From positions 62,001-126,000 of the forward strand of contig QANZ01006581.1 in NCBI GenBank assembly GCA_003254925.1: DNA of 64,000 bases. Direction: 5' to 3'. Each line of letters starts with the position of its first letter. The first letter of the stretch is position 1. The DNA comes from Chamaecrista fasciculata (lineage: Eukaryota > Streptophyta > Magnoliopsida > Fabales > Fabaceae). Positions 11,101 to 24,209 of this stretch are shown here, piece by piece. The notes under the pieces were generated by a model, which saw only the letters and a program-made list of their open reading frames with translations, was not told the DNA's origin and ran no database searches. Position numbers and translations under genes: made by a program.

Positions 11101-12466
11101 AGTAAGAATAGTATTCTTCAGCAGCCACGCCGTTATCATGATATACCACAGGAAGCTCCAATACCTGACGTATATGGTCCTCAGAAGCAAGTAAGCTTAA
11201 GATTAGTTCTGGCAATTAATTTTTTTTTCTTCCCCATGCATTGATGATTGTCCATGCTTTTGCAGAGTTTCGATTTGTTGTCCTTGTCTGCAAGAGGCAA
11301 TGGACTGAAGTTGGTCAGCAACAGATTTGACAAAAGTGGAGGGAGTAGATTGCAACAATTGTCAACATTGCAGGTGTCTTATTTCCAGCCACTAGCACAG
11401 CAGCATGGGCTCATGCGATTTCCCGTGCCTCAAAATCAATATGCATCCACTCCTTCTTACCTCAATCAGATTTCTGTTGAAGGACCACAGGTTTTAATAT
11501 TTCTTTGTTGCAATGTCACTAAGGCCCCACTTTGAAAAATAAACTGCAGTTTATGTCCTCTGATCGTTCTGACTACCATGACCAAGTTTATAGGCCCAAC
11601 ATGTAGAAAATCTCCAAAACTTTGGTCAATGTGCAAGAAAAAAAACCCTCCTCAACTTTGAAAAGTGACCAAATACTCCTTAACTTATAGTTTTGTACAG
11701 ATAATTCATTTATTAAAATTTTTATTGATTTTTTTCTTACTTTTTGCTACTATTAATTACAACAATAATTAAATTTTAGTTTAGATCAATGTAAAATATA
11801 ACAATAATCATTAAATTACAAAGAAACATTGATTTATAAAAATAAAAATCTTAATAAAAAAAGTTATTTGTGTTTAAGGATTTTTTTTTGTGCAATGACT
11901 AAAGTTTAGGAAAGTTTTTTGCGTTATAGCCAAGTAGTGTATATATATATATATATATATGATTTTCTGATGGTTTCAATTGAATTCATCAGGTTCTACC
12001 TCCTTATTATGGTAATCCATTATGGGGAAGTCGTAATAACCCCACAGCCTCAAATAAACAACAGCAGCAAAACTTTTGGGCAATGCAAGTAGGTGCTGGT
12101 GGTGAAGGACAAGGTAGGGGAAGTGGTCTAAATTGCAACGTTATGATGAGAGCTCATCAATATTCTAATTGGGAAAATGGAAGGCAAGATCACACTCGTG
12201 TATGTGGGCCTGCAGTCTCCATGGCTCCTCATTTGCTAGTTGGATCCAAGCTCACTCCAATGTCGTCAGAGCCACATCATCATCATCATCAGCAGCAGCA
12301 GCAGCAGCTCATTGCCTTGGCTTCATCATCATCACCATCATTATCGAAGACTAATGGGTTAGATTTTCATCTACCTTCTCTGTTTGTTGATCAAAGTAGA
12401 GGTAGCAGATTTCGTCCCAATTCTGCTACGCCATCACTGCAATTGCTATGTGATGAGCGAGTCTGA
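8155..12466 (+). CDS. Uncharacterised 737-residue low-complexity protein
   Basis: Thirteen exons join in frame with GT/AG boundaries: 8155-8212, 8445-8659, 8782-8839, 9225-9331, 9501-9687, 9819-10068, 10156-10225, 10313-10370, 10481-10547, 10647-10737, 10837-11190, 11266-11490 and 11993-12466. They give 737 residues. The donor at 9687 is the weakest. The start MDKPRAKLRIKQSGHKLFG is basic. An acidic then hydrophobic motif, DEEEVVETLYALAGMFP, lies near residue 167. A basic patch, KKSRKRCAVHVHISNLIRNL, lies near residue 396. The C-terminal third has His (675-679) and Gln (680-685) runs and Ser-rich stretches, so it looks disordered. There is no signal peptide or membrane segment, and the basic patches suggest a nuclear protein. 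I do not recognise the family. Confidence 0.82.
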
Positions 12467-14877
12467 AAGATATATCATTTTTCAGATTGGCAAGGCACAA
12501 TATATATAGAGGAAGATCAATGACACTGGTTTTGTTTATACTACCCTATTATCAGGAAAAAAAAAAAGGCATAATCCGCTGCATATCTTAGTGTGTTATG
12601 TGGTGATTGAAATTAAGTTTTAGAGCTACATTTGTCATGCCATTCTTCACCCACCACGTTGCAACTATATATAGCTCCTTGCAAAGCCTATGTATATTTT
12701 GCCTAACTGTTCTCATAGGTCTCTATATATATATATATTGGAAGCAAGATAGGATGGAAAAAAAGCTCATGTTTATAGCGTCTCCTCCTCTAATTACAAA
12801 TGATTAAATACTTCAGAGTTTTTTTGTTTGTTTTGCACTGCTTGAAATTATTTCACCAATTCATGGCCGAGAAGAAAAAGACATATGTTCATTGTTCCAA
12901 AAATGAACTACTGATAAGAAGGATTCCGCACTTTTTTTTTTCTTTTTGGTAGTAAGAAGGATTCCGCACTTTACATTCCAATCAATTAGCCATTTCTTGC
13001 GAGATGTGGGAATTTATAAACCATTCAAATGCAATAGCCAACTACCTATAAAGCTCTGAAACATTGAAGTTGAAAAAAGATTCCTGTAAGAAGCAGACAT
13101 GTCGAATCATATTTTAATCGTATCTTTGACTCGATAATTTTCATTAACTCTCATTTACTATGCTTGTTTTTTTTGAAAGCAGTTATTATATTCTTGAATA
13201 AGGGGATACATTATTACAGTATAAAAGTTAGGCAAGTTAATTTTCAAATTTAGACGTCGCATGAGTCACAAATGAAAAGAAAAACAAAGTTAATATGTTT
13301 ATACAAGTATAAGTTTCTCTGAATTTTATAAAAGTGACAAAGTCCCTAGAATTAATGAATTATTAATGTTGTGTGGAAAAAAATTGTTTATATTTTTATT
13401 TAAAAAAACTTTGGACATAGTTTCACTCTTTTTTAAAAATCTAATTCCCCCGTTGTAATTCTTTATGCTTGCTTGCAAGTGAGTGCAAACAGCAAACTTA
13501 CTGGTTTTTGTCGTAAACCGTGCGTATTTGCTATTTGTGTTCTGCTTTAATTTCTATTTCAGATGATACAAGGAATAATGACAATTAACAAATATAATAG
13601 TTTCAGATTCTATATATATATATATAAGAAGCCTGATGGCACATTGCATGCGTGAACGCACAAAGCAAAATTAATTAAAGCTCCAACCATGGAAGCAACG
13701 GGATCAATTCCCAGATTATTGTTGAAAGTTTGATTAAGTTTGAAACCAAAACTTTCACATACATGGGTAAGAGTAATGCCTTAATTTACTGATAAATTCC
13801 AGCACGGTTGACGGATATATAATTAAGTTTCTTAGTCATAATATGCAAAGTTCTAACTAAAATACTGTGTCAATACTCGATAGAAAAGGCTTTTTTAGTC
13901 CAAAACAATTAACTCATGTACGTCATAAGCACTATACATATATGTAAACTTGGTTTTTGATTAATTAATCACCCTAACTCATATTATAGCTCTCTTGTCT
14001 CGTGTTAATTTATACATTATTGTGGTTTGAAGTTGTACTGTATTGGAATGATCAATAATAATGTGAAGGCAAATTAAAGAAATTAAACTCAGATAAATAT
14101 TGGCGAGTCATAATACAACAGAGCACGAGAAATTAAAGTAGTCTGCCTACCCAACAACAACAACCTGTGGCCCTTACGATAATCAATGCATGCGCTCAAA
14201 GAGATTATAATTTATAATTGATAAACAAAAACATGATAATGATATATAGATTTTAATGATCCTTTACGATTGGTTTTCCATCCTTTCACATTGTATTGTA
14301 TTTTTTAGATATTCTCATCAAATCCTTTACAGAGATTAAATACCAAGTAACGATGTCATGGAGGCAGAGAAGAATATGAACACAAGTATAGCCTACATTT
14401 TACTCAACTCTAAAAAATATAAGCTTTTTACTATGTTGAATATAACAAGAGTTGCAACATAAATATCTCTGAAATGACTTCTTTCAAGGCCATCTATCAC
14501 CCCCAAAAAAATAAAAATAAAAAATCAAGGCCATCAGAAAAACTACATTTTCTTATCCATCCCAGTATCCCATCTTATTATTAATTAATTCCTCACAAAG
14601 TCTGAAAAAAAAATGTTTGTTCTTACTAATTTCTATTGTAGAGATTTCTTTCCCGGCTTTCATTTAAACTGAAATGGCATGAATGCATGATATAAATTAA
14701 AGATGAATTAAGAAGTAACAGGTTTAGCCAACACAAGTGTTCGATGACAAACCCTATCTATATATCTTAGTCTTTCATTAAACGAGCAAAGATCTTTATA
14801 TATGGCTTGGAACATGCAACAATAAACAAGAAGCATCGAATTACATCGAGTATTTGTAGAATTGTACGTTAACGTTG
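12467..14877. other. Intergenic, no gene seen
   Basis: 3' flank of the 13-exon gene followed by about 2 kb of AT-rich sequence with (TA)n tracts. Apart from the micro-insertion at 12934-12952, nothing is recognised. Confidence 0.6.
12934..12952 (-). mobile_element. 19-bp retroposed micro-insertion with target duplication
   Basis: A perfect 20-bp direct repeat, TAAGAAGGATTCCGCACTTT (12914-12933 and 12953-12972), flanks 19 bases that read CTACCAAAAAG followed by A's on the minus strand. A long duplication plus an A tail is the signature of target-primed reverse transcription, with almost no element left. Confidence 0.6.
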
Positions 14878-14879
14878 TA

Positions 14880-15120
14880 CTTCCTCTGTCTCAAAATATC
14901 TGTTTTTTTAAGATAAATACACACAAACTAAGAAAATGATTAATTTACCTATAAAATAAAGAGAAATATAAGATTAAAAGACTAAATTGCCTTCATTAAA
15001 TTACTCCTAGTTACTCTAACTAATTCAATAGTTTTGACTTTTAATAGAGATAGAATGGTAAAAAGTTAATTAATATTCTCTTGATTTTAAAAAACATAAG
15101 ATATTATGGGACAGAGAGAG
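14880..15120. mobile_element. Degenerate Stowaway-type MITE
   Basis: TA dinucleotides (14878-14879 and 15121-15122) flank inverted ends CTTCCTCTGTCTC and GGGACAGAGAGAG. These are variants of the plant CTCCCTCCGT terminus. No coding capacity. More eroded than the copy at 24210-24483. Confidence 0.65.
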
Positions 15121-15379
15121 TAATATATATATATATATATATAAGGGGACAGAAGAAAAAGGAAATCGATCACACAATATATAGGGAATGAAAATTGAAG
15201 TATCTCAAATATATATATAGTATACATTGAATCACTACTATATATATATATGATATATCATATAAGTTGATGGAGAAGAAATTAATTAACAGAAGCAAAT
15301 AAGGAAACATGCATGGTTGAAATAAATCAAAAAAAGCAGTTGTTAAAGGAAGAATATAACAAAATGGAGTATATGATGA

Positions 15380-15850
15380 TCAGACAAGATCAGAATTTGT
15401 GGGATTGAAGAAGGCATGATGATCTTGAGCTGAAGATGATGATGACTTATTGAGGAACTCAATGCAATCAGAGATTGCTTCATTGTAATGAGAGTAAGAG
15501 GAATAATAAGAGCTGCATGATGTTTTTGGAGGTTCAAATCGATCAGATGAATTTCTGTGCCTACTTGATGATGAAGAACAATAATTATTATTATTATGAT
15601 GATTAGCAGAAGATGATGAAGAAGATGAAACAGAGACCATAAGACGCATGATGACCTTGCGAAATCGACTAAATAGCTTCATGGCTGAGAAATTGAACTT
15701 ATTATTGCTAATTCTTCTGCCTTGAGCTTGAGCTTGAGATTGAGGGACTTCTTCAAATTCAATAGTACTATTAATATTGTTGCTACTTATAACTTGTATA
15801 GTCACAAACCTCTCTGTTTGAAATTGAGAGTAGTGATTATTATTGTGCAT
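15380..15850 (-). CDS. Ser-rich small plant protein of unknown function
   Basis: One exon, 156 residues. The ATG at 15850 is the first in the frame. The middle contains a basic amphipathic stretch, MKLFSRFRKVIMRLM (about residues 57-71), then long Ser and Asn/His runs. The C-terminal region has SHYNEAISDCIEFLNKSS, which looks like the conserved core of a family of short plant proteins that databases often give the name 'josephin-like'; that link is from memory and unproven. No signal peptide. A (TA)-rich stretch on the minus strand near 15942-15952 could serve as TATA box. It stands alone, with Stowaway and Copia elements nearby. Confidence 0.75.
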   Translation of the reverse strand: MHNNNHYSQFQTERFVTIQVISSNNINSTIEFEEVPQSQAQAQGRRISNNKFNFSAMKLFSRFRKVIMRLMVSVSSSSSSSANHHNNNNYCSSSSSRHRNSSDRFEPPKTSCSSYYSSYSHYNEAISDCIEFLNKSSSSSAQDHHAFFNPTNSDLV

Positions 15851-17079
15851 TCTATCTATCTCTCTATTTCAACTTTCTTCAACTTTGATGTGGGTATTAA
15901 TATTGGGGTTTGGTTTTTGAGGCTATAAAAAGAGCCACCATATATATATATTGATTATTGAGTTATGAATAAAGGGTAGGATTTGATTCCATTTGGGAAC
16001 CCCAAAAGAGATGTACGCCAACAAAGTACCATGTGCCCAAATCATTGGCATCCCCCATCTCTTGTCTTCCCCATCACCCTCCCTCCCACTTGTTTTTTTT
16101 TTCATAACCTATTTTTATGAGTAAATATATTGTTTTGGTAATATTGAAAAACGGTGAACGAAATACCAAAACATTAAACATCAAGATAAATTGGATGCGA
16201 GGTGCCCGCTCGAGTGGAACCATCACCATCCTTGACTGACCTAATACTAAACGAGGCTATGAAACTGCGCATATCATTAACCGTCATAAATAGACAAATA
16301 TTGTTAAACGAATTAACAATTAAAAGCATATCCTACATTTAACGACTCTGCAATTAATTTTGTGGATAACGGAAAAGAGGTATGAGATTATAATTCAATC
16401 TTTTCTTACAAAGTTAATTCAATTGAGCTCTCTATTAATTTAGCCGCGATTTTAGGGATATGATCAAGTTTTAAGGATAAAAAAAATTAAAATATATTGA
16501 TTAATTTCATGATTTTCAAAGACTAAATAGTGTAAATTGAAGTTTTAAAGATTGAATTGTCAATTTATATATATATATATATATATATATATCTTTTAAG
16601 GACAAATTTATATGTTTAATTTTTTTAATACATTTTATCCATACAAGACTAAAATGTACGAAATTCGTCTAAATTTTATTCATTATATTTAAAAATCTCT
16701 TTAATGTTTAAGAGTGACAAAATATCCCATAAACGTTTAAAAAAATTTCTAATCAAAATCTATTCTTTCTTTATACAAAATCAAATTTTGAAATACATTT
16801 TGTCATTTTTCAAAATTCATAAAATTTTCTACTAAATGAGCAAACTTTTGGGATGATTTATACATTTAAATCTTTATATTATACATATTTGATTTAATTA
16901 GGAAATAGTTTGATATTGTTTAAATAAAATTTTAAGTTATGAGATCTTTTGAATGTAACTATCTTCGTTGGAAGATTTTTCTATTATAACCAGATATATA
17001 ATACAAGTCAAATTTAAATTAATCGGAGCGAAACTCCTCAAACATTATTGGACAAGATAACAAAATAAAAACTTATATA
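15851..17079. other. Intergenic, no gene seen
   Basis: Promoter side of the minus-strand small-protein gene, then AT-rich sequence with a (TA)n tract at about 16567-16592. No motif recognised before the Copia element begins. Confidence 0.6.
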
Positions 17080-17171
17080 TATAAGAGAACTCGGAATCAT
17101 AAACACATTTATATGACTCATATTACAAAGAAAACAAGAAACACAGAACAAACCCAAACATCATGATTATT
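17080..17171 (-). repeat. 3' LTR of the Copia element
   Basis: About 92 bp, nearly identical to 22556-22647. Its outer edge reads TATAAGAG where the other copy has TGTAAGAG, so the terminal CA on the minus strand has mutated. It is unusually short for a Copia LTR. Confidence 0.75.
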
Positions 17172-17445
17172 TCCCACTTGGTCCGAATTCAGTCTCTTCA
17201 AAATAAAAACCTTAATCAAAACATATTGTTAGGATCATGGCGGTAAGTCTTCCAAAAGTGAATATTACCTTCCATGCATCACTAAACAATATCTTCTAGA
17301 TCTTAATAGTGGCGTAAATCTTTATGAATAAACCATCAATGTTTATTCGGGTTCAATCTCAATGTTTGTTTGTCTCACCGGAATGTATACAACTAAAAGA
17401 GACAACAGACCAATATTTAACATCATCACTCAAAACATACCTCAA

Positions 17446-19374
17446 CTAAATCAACGATGATTTTAGTCCTAAACGAGGTACAAGATCCATGAATTCCTTT
17501 GGATGCATCCCTTTAGTCAATGGATCCGCAAGCATCTCTTTAGTGCTTGTGTGTTCTATGACCACTTGATTAGCTTTATCTCGTTCCTTCAAGGCCAAGT
17601 ACTTAATGTCGATGTGTTTACTTCGACAACCACTCTTATTATTCTTGGCCAGGAAGATAGTAGCTATATTGACACATTACACCTTTATTGGCCTAGAGAT
17701 TGAGTTAACAATCTTAAGCCCAGTGATGAAATTCTTCAACCATATCCCATGTGAACTTGCCTCAAAACAGGAGATAAACTCAGCTTCCATAGTAGAGGTA
17801 GCTACTAGTGTTTGTTTCACACTTTTCCATGATATAGCTCCCTCAGCCAGCAGAAATATGTATCCAGATGTTGACTTCTTTGTGTCAACATATCCTGCCA
17901 AGTTTGAGTCTGAATAACCAAGAACCTCCAAGTTGTCAGCCCTCCTATAAGTAAGCATATACTTCTTGGTACCCTGTAGATACCTCATGACCTTCTTTGT
18001 AGCTCTCCAATGATCCATTCCGGGATTACTCTGGTATCTTCCCAACATGCTAACAGCAAAAGCTATGTCAGGCCTTGTGCAAACCTGAGCATACATAAGG
18101 CTTCTAACCGCTGAAGCATAGGGAACGTTTTTCATCTCTTTCTTCTCAATCTTATTATCGGGACATTGAAACAAGCTGAATTTGTCCCCTTTCACAATAG
18201 GTGCTACACTCAGTGAACAATCCTTCATTCTGAAACGCTCAAGAACTTTATTGATATAGGCTTCTTGTGATAACTCCAAGATACCCTGAGATCTGTCTCT
18301 ATGGATCTTAATCCCAATGACATAAGATGCCTCACCCATATCTTTCATTTCAAAGTTCTTAGACAGAAATTGTTTCAGTTCATGTAGCAACTTCAAGTCA
18401 CTTGCTGCAAGCAGTATGTCATCCACATATAAGATCAAGAATATGATCTTGCTCCCACTGACCTTGTGGTATATACATTGATCCATAATGTTTTCAACAA
18501 AACCGAAAGATGTGACTACATCATGGAATTTAATATACCACTGTCGTGAAGCCTGCTTGAGCCCATATATAGACCTCTTCAATTTGCATATTAGGTTTTG
18601 ACCAGTACTTGAAATAAACCCCTCAAGCTGTCTCATATAGACTTCTTCCTCAAGTTCACCATTAAGGAAAACAGTCTTAACATTCATCTGGTGTAATTCT
18701 AAGTCAAAATGAGCAATCAATGCCATGATGATACGGAAGGAATCTTTCTTTGATACAGGAGAGAAAGTCTCTGTGTAGTTAATTCCCTCCTTTTGGGTGA
18801 AACCCTTGGCAACTAATCGTGCCTTGTAGCGCTCAATATTCCCTAGAGAATCTCTTTTGGTCTTAAAGATCCATTTACAGCCAATTTCTCTGGCATCACT
18901 AGGCAATTCTACAAGGTCCCATACATTGTTGCTCGCCATGGATTCCATCTCATCAATCATAGCATCATACCAGAATTTAGAATTTTCACCAGTCATAGCT
19001 TGAGAAAAAGTAATGGGGTCATCATCAATACTTATGTCTGACTCTGCCATGTACACAATGTAGTCACCAGGAATTGCTGACTTTCTTGATCTTATTGATC
19101 TTCTCAATTCAACCTCTTGTGAAGGTTGAGGTTGCTCACCAAGGGCATCTTCTACCACTATTTGAGGTACCTCCACAACATTATGAGGCTCCTCAACTTG
19201 GATGGTATCATTTTCAATATGAAGATCCTCTTGATTTCCAGCATGATCAATGTCTTGATGTGGGACTTCATTATGTTCTACATTCACCCCAACAGGATAG
19301 GTGTTTTGTATAAGTAATGTCCCACCATGATTAGCTGGGAACATTTCATCGATGTGATCATTATCACTGACCAA
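17446..19374 (-). pseudogene. Copia pol 3' part: reverse transcriptase and RNase H
   Basis: Minus-strand frame from 19374 to an in-frame stop at 17675-17677. The same frame then continues to a natural stop at 17446-17448 with the usual tail (SKHIDIKYL, ADPLTKGM). RT core: CKWIFKTKRDSLG, ARLVAKGFTQKEGINY and the catalytic YVDDILL. RNase H: GYSDSNLAGYVDTKKSTSGY and STMEAEF. The internal stop falls just after RPIKV, where the family has an aromatic residue, and a nearby Asp of the usual C-D-N triplet is Val. The upstream gag-integrase frame is shifted against this one near 19378-19392. So pol is broken at two places. Confidence 0.9.
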
Positions 19375-21371
19375 GTCATGTAATTAATCACGTCATTCTC
19401 AAGAAATTTGGCATTCCTAGACTCCACAAACCTGGTTGTATGTGATGGACAATAGAACTTGTATCCCTTTGACTTTTCTAAATAGCCAACAAAATATGCA
19501 GTTATAGTCCTAGGGTCCAATTTCCTCTCATGAGGATTATACACTCTTACCTCCGCAGGACAGCCCCATACACGTGTATGATTCAAACTAGGTTTCCAAC
19601 CTTTCCAGATTTCAAAAGGTGTCTTAGAAACAGCCTTTGTTGGAACCTTGTTTGAAATATACACAGCTCTCTTAAGTGCATCTCTCCACAAGGAAATAGG
19701 GAGTTTGGAGCTGCTAAGCATACTCCTCACCATGTCCAATAGAGTCTGGCTCCTCCTTTCAGCTACACCATTCATATCAGGTGAGCCAGGCATGGTGTAT
19801 TGTGCAACTATACCATGCTCTTCAAGGAACTTAGCAAATGGACCAGGTGCCTGTCCGTTATCAGTGTACCTTCCAAAATATTTACCTCCTCTATCAGATC
19901 TCACTATCTTAATATACTTACCAGATTGCTTTTCTACTTCCGCTTTATACACCTTAAAGGCATCAAGTGCCTCACTTTTATTATAAAGCAAGTAGATGTA
20001 CATGTATCGTGAGAAATCAATAAAGAAGATAAAATATTTTTGACCATCAGAACATAAGTCAGGGCTGCATACATCAGTGTGTATGATCTCTAATAGTTCA
20101 GAACTTCTCCTAGCCCCTTTATGTGACATGTTGGTCTGCTTGCCTTTAATGCAGTCCACACATTGGCCAAAGTCAGCAAATTCTAAGGATCTAAGAACCC
20201 CATCCTTTACCAATCTTTTGATCCTCTCTATGGAGATATGTTCCAATCTCCTATGCCACAGGCTAGCAGAATTCTCATTCATGACACATCTTTTCATTCC
20301 AGAATTACCATGCATTGTAACAAAGGAGCTAGGATTATTAGGACATGTATGAAGCTTGAACAAACCATCAATAATAGTAATCTTTTCAACATGAATGGAA
20401 TTCTTATTCAAATCAAAACTTAAACCAGAAATGTTCATAGAATATCCCAAAGATATCAATTTTGAAACAGAAATCAAATTCCTAGAAAAACTGGGTACAT
20501 AAAATGTTTGTTCAAGATCCAATACATAACCAGTAGACAGAACAATCCTAAAGGTTCCTACAGCTTCCACATTTGAGCCAATTTCATTTCCTGGAAAGAC
20601 CTTATGCTCACTTGGATGTGGATTCCTTATGCTGAGAAAGCCATGCATGGTATTAGCAATATGGATCATAGATCCAGTGTCAATCCACCATGTGTCAGAA
20701 CAGACACTAATAGAATGAGATTCAAAACACACACAAGATAGAATTTTACCTTTCACAACTCCACCACTCTCCATTATGAGCCTGTTTTCTTCTTGCACAC
20801 AATTGGACAAGAGTTCATTTACTGTCCACTGTTCCTTATGTATGTTATAGAAGACCTTAAATGGCCCATATTGTGATGGTAGTGAATCAAGGATTAACTG
20901 CACCAAAAATGAGTTATTTACTTCTACCTCAAGGGATTGCAATTGAGCCACAATATCCCTCATCTTTATAATATGTTCACGCACCCCTCTAGTACTAGTC
21001 AATTTCATAGAGCACAATTGGGTCATCAAAGTGCTTGATAGTGTCTTATCAGAGGTAGCAAACTGTTCATTTATGGCCTTCATGTTTTCCTTGACATTCC
21101 CACAATCAGGTATGGACCCATGAATACAGCTCTTAATGCGTTGCTTAATCAACATCATGCTGAGGTGATTAGATCGCTCCCAACGTTCATGCAACGCTCT
21201 CTCATCTGAATTGCTTTCAGCAATGGGTACCGGTGGCTCATCATAACGAAGAGCATAATCCATGTCAAGGCATTCCAAACGGAGGAACACATCCTCCTTC
21301 CAGACCCTATAGTTGCTTCCCTCCAACACAATTTTATTGCTTGCATTAGCTAGTGAAAGAGATAGATTCAA
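19284..21371 (-). pseudogene. Copia gag, protease and integrase
   Basis: Frame of 695 codons. The gag part (about residues 1-210) has the UBN2/DUF4219 type sequence (EGSNYRVWKEDVFLRLE). Protease: WWIDTGSMIHIAN near residue 228. The integrase zinc site has the H-H-C-C layout (LWHRRLEHIS, then CVDCIKGKQ). The integrase core has HTDVCSP, VRSDRGGKYF and NGVAERR, which supply Asp, Asp and Glu. The CCHC zinc knuckle expected between gag and protease is missing. The first codon used is TTG, not ATG, so the true start lies upstream or is lost. The frame breaks near 19380, before the RT. Confidence 0.9.
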
Positions 21372-22544
21372 AGAAGCTGCATTTCAGGTTTCAAACATTA
21401 TTATTATATGCTACCCAAACAAATATGACAATCACCAATAATAACATAATGCATGTTTACCAATGTAAAACATACTCATTACAAATTTCGTATCACTAAA
21501 AATCTCCCTGTGGGCAAAGAATTTAGCATACATATGATTTTGTCTATAAATGATGAAGACAGATGGCATTTATATTTCCTAATACCTGTAGGCTACTTAG
21601 AAAATACAAAGCAATATCCTTCCATCCTAGTTGAATAATAAAAATATAATAATCTCCTTGTGGGCAAAGATAAATTACATTTAAATATTCAACTAAATTG
21701 GTGTTCTTAAATCTATATGTGATTTTCTACATTTGATATAAATCAAAACAATAATGCATATTTTAACAATTATACAAAGATGTTGCGGCTACTCTTTGTT
21801 TAAATATGTGAATCAAGAACACTCATAATGTACATTTTAACAATTATATGTACCTCATCAATTTTAACTATTATATCAAAAAATAAATTCACAGATTAAT
21901 ATCCAAAAATATTTATACAGCATCAAATATATTTAAACATAAAATTTAAATAATTATGACCTGTATAAAAAATCAATATAATCCAGAATTAAGAAATAGT
22001 TAAATATAAAATACATGCAACAATGCATCAAAATAGCATATTGAGCCTAATGGCAAGGCGCCACTCATGTAAGAGGAGAAGCAAGGTTGGAACCTAATCA
22101 AGGCAATTTCCTTACATTTATTTTGCCATACACCAAATGAACCCAATTCACCCAAACGTGAAGCCCAATGCACACACAACATGACAAAAGTGCAAGGGTA
22201 TGTGAATGTCAAAAAGGCAGACTTAACAAGCATGACCCACACTCACAAACTTTTATATTAAAATCACAAAAGGAGTCACCAAATAAATTGGAGACCATTA
22301 TCAAGATAGAGGCACAAACAATATGAGAGGACTCAATACTGCAAACGTATCTCATCCCAAAACAGAGATAAATGTGATTTCAAAATAATGCTTCATTGGT
22401 CCCAAGCGTTTCGCAATCCCAGAACACGAAACAGATGAACAGTAACAACAAATTAATTATTGTGTTCAAACCATCATAAATATCATTATTCATGAATTTT
22501 TCTCTCCAATCCATAGACTAGGCAAAGGTTTCAGAACCGTGACT

Positions 22545-22553
22545 CTGATACCA
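22545..22553 (-). other. tRNA primer-binding site of the Copia element
   Basis: On the minus strand TGGTATCAG lies two bases after the 5' LTR and continues AGTCACGG. It complements the 3' end of initiator methionine tRNA, as in most plant Copia elements. Confidence 0.8.
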
Positions 22554-22555
22554 TA

Positions 22556-22647
22556 TGTAAGAGAATTCAGAATCATAAACACATTTATATGACTCATATT
22601 ACAAAGAAAACAAGAAACACAGAACAAACCCAAACATCATGATTATT
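22556..22647 (-). repeat. 5' LTR of the Copia element
   Basis: About 92 bp. It keeps the terminal ACA (minus strand) lost in the other copy. Similarity to the 3' copy stops sharply at 22647. Beyond it the minus strand reads GGAAGGTATTTATATTTTG about 40 bases upstream, which could be host promoter or a remnant of a longer LTR. Confidence 0.75.
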
Positions 22648-24207
22648 CTATTATTTCAGCACAGCGGAAGAGACAAAATATAAATACCTTCCGCCATAGT
22701 CAAAGCTTTCTCTGATCACAAATGGAGAGAGCAAAAGAACACTGCAAAACCAAGAGAGTCATTGTTAAACCAAAAGAGAGAATTCTTACGGGGAGAGTTT
22801 TCTGGTAAGAGCGTGGTATCCTCATTATGGGAATTAGGTTGATAACCACTATTTTTTTTTTTTGGTAGGAAGATTGATAACCACTATTTGACCAGGAACC
22901 CTCTTGTATGATTTAGTGAGAATTAATTCCTTCTATCAATGAGATATTCCCTACTTAATAAAATCATAATTGATTCTAATCAATCACCACTTAATATTTT
23001 GAATAACTGACATATATAGACCCAAAGAGATTTTAATGAGGACCATATATAATTAATACATTTTATTATAATAAATAATAAATAATTAATTATTCCTGCA
23101 ACACACACATATTCAAGTTTACAAGAAAATTAAATGAGGAGTGAATGATGATCAACCAGAGTAATGCCTCATTTTCATATATATATAAAACCTCGACTGA
23201 TCTCCAACAATCATTATTTTGAACACTTGTGGAACCCCATCTAACATCTCATACCTTTCTTTACCATATCATCATCATCCTGCTTTATATTGCCTGCTTT
23301 TACAAAAATACTTATTATTTATATTTTCCACCTTTTCACATGAAAGGAGCTAGTAAATAGCTATAGAATTCATGTTCATAACAACAACAATAATAATAAT
23401 GTAAGAAGCCAAATAACAATAGGCACGTGGCTGACCACATTGATCCTTAAAATTAAACATATATATCGATCAGTACTGTTCTCTTTTGATTGAAAGTTAT
23501 ATAGTTATGATTCTTGAGTAATTAGCTAGGCAGTAGAACATAATTAAAAGGCTGATCTTATCCTATAATATATGATGATTGATTGGCATTGTTTTTAGCT
23601 CTTACAGGTTAAATATATATATGAGAATTGAGATCGATGTAGTGTGGTCCAAATTAAAGGACCATTCAGAGCTTATATATCAGTCAAAACTCAAAAGGCT
23701 AAAAACAAAGTGGTATATATATATAGTCCTATTATATGATAAGAATATTAAGTTAAAACTGACGTTGGACTTAGAGTTCAGTAATTAATTATTATTATTA
23801 AAATTTCATGATGGGATAAGATCACATGCATAAGAGATTATTAGATGTTCGGTTGCTTGAGATAATCATGATTTCCCAGACACTATAATTGTGTCATGTA
23901 CTTGCCTCCTCTTAATTACTCATCCTCTTACCATACCATGAAGTCACTTCCTGCATCATTATACCATTTGAACTTTTAATATTTATAATTTAACTCTTCC
24001 CATCATTACCTAGTAAATGCAAAGAATAATTTCATCTCCTTTTTTATTTTCTTCATGTTATTATATAGGTGAAGGGAATAAAACAAAACAGAATAAAATA
24101 TATTAGCATACATACAGTATTATACAAGCAAAAGTAAGATAAACAAAAATCATTACTTCACTATATGCTTTAAGTCATATCATTCATTTTTTTGAGATAC
24201 AGTATAT
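22648..24207. other. Intergenic, no gene seen
   Basis: AT-rich flank of the Copia element with a micro-insertion at 22855-22873. The 69-codon frame at 23579-23788 (+) has no recognisable motif. Otherwise nothing. Confidence 0.55.
22855..22873 (-). mobile_element. Retroposed micro-insertion near the Copia element
   Basis: A 16-bp direct repeat, TTGATAACCACTATTT (22839-22854 and 22874-22889), flanks 19 bases. On the minus strand these end in CCTACCAAAAAAAAA. The tail resembles that at 12934-12952. Confidence 0.58.
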
Positions 24208-24209
24208 TA

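Larger units (their letters stand above)
17080..22647 (-). mobile_element. Copia LTR retrotransposon, minus strand, inactive
   Basis: Direct repeats of about 92 bp at 17080-17171 and 22556-22647 differ at about two internal positions. Reading on the minus strand, the 5' repeat is followed by TGGTATCAG (22545-22553), the usual initiator-Met tRNA primer site, then about 1.2 kb of leader, gag, protease, integrase, reverse transcriptase and RNase H. A purine-rich CCAAGTGGGAA precedes the 3' repeat. The order integrase before RT marks Copia. No clear 5-bp target duplication was found. Confidence 0.9.
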
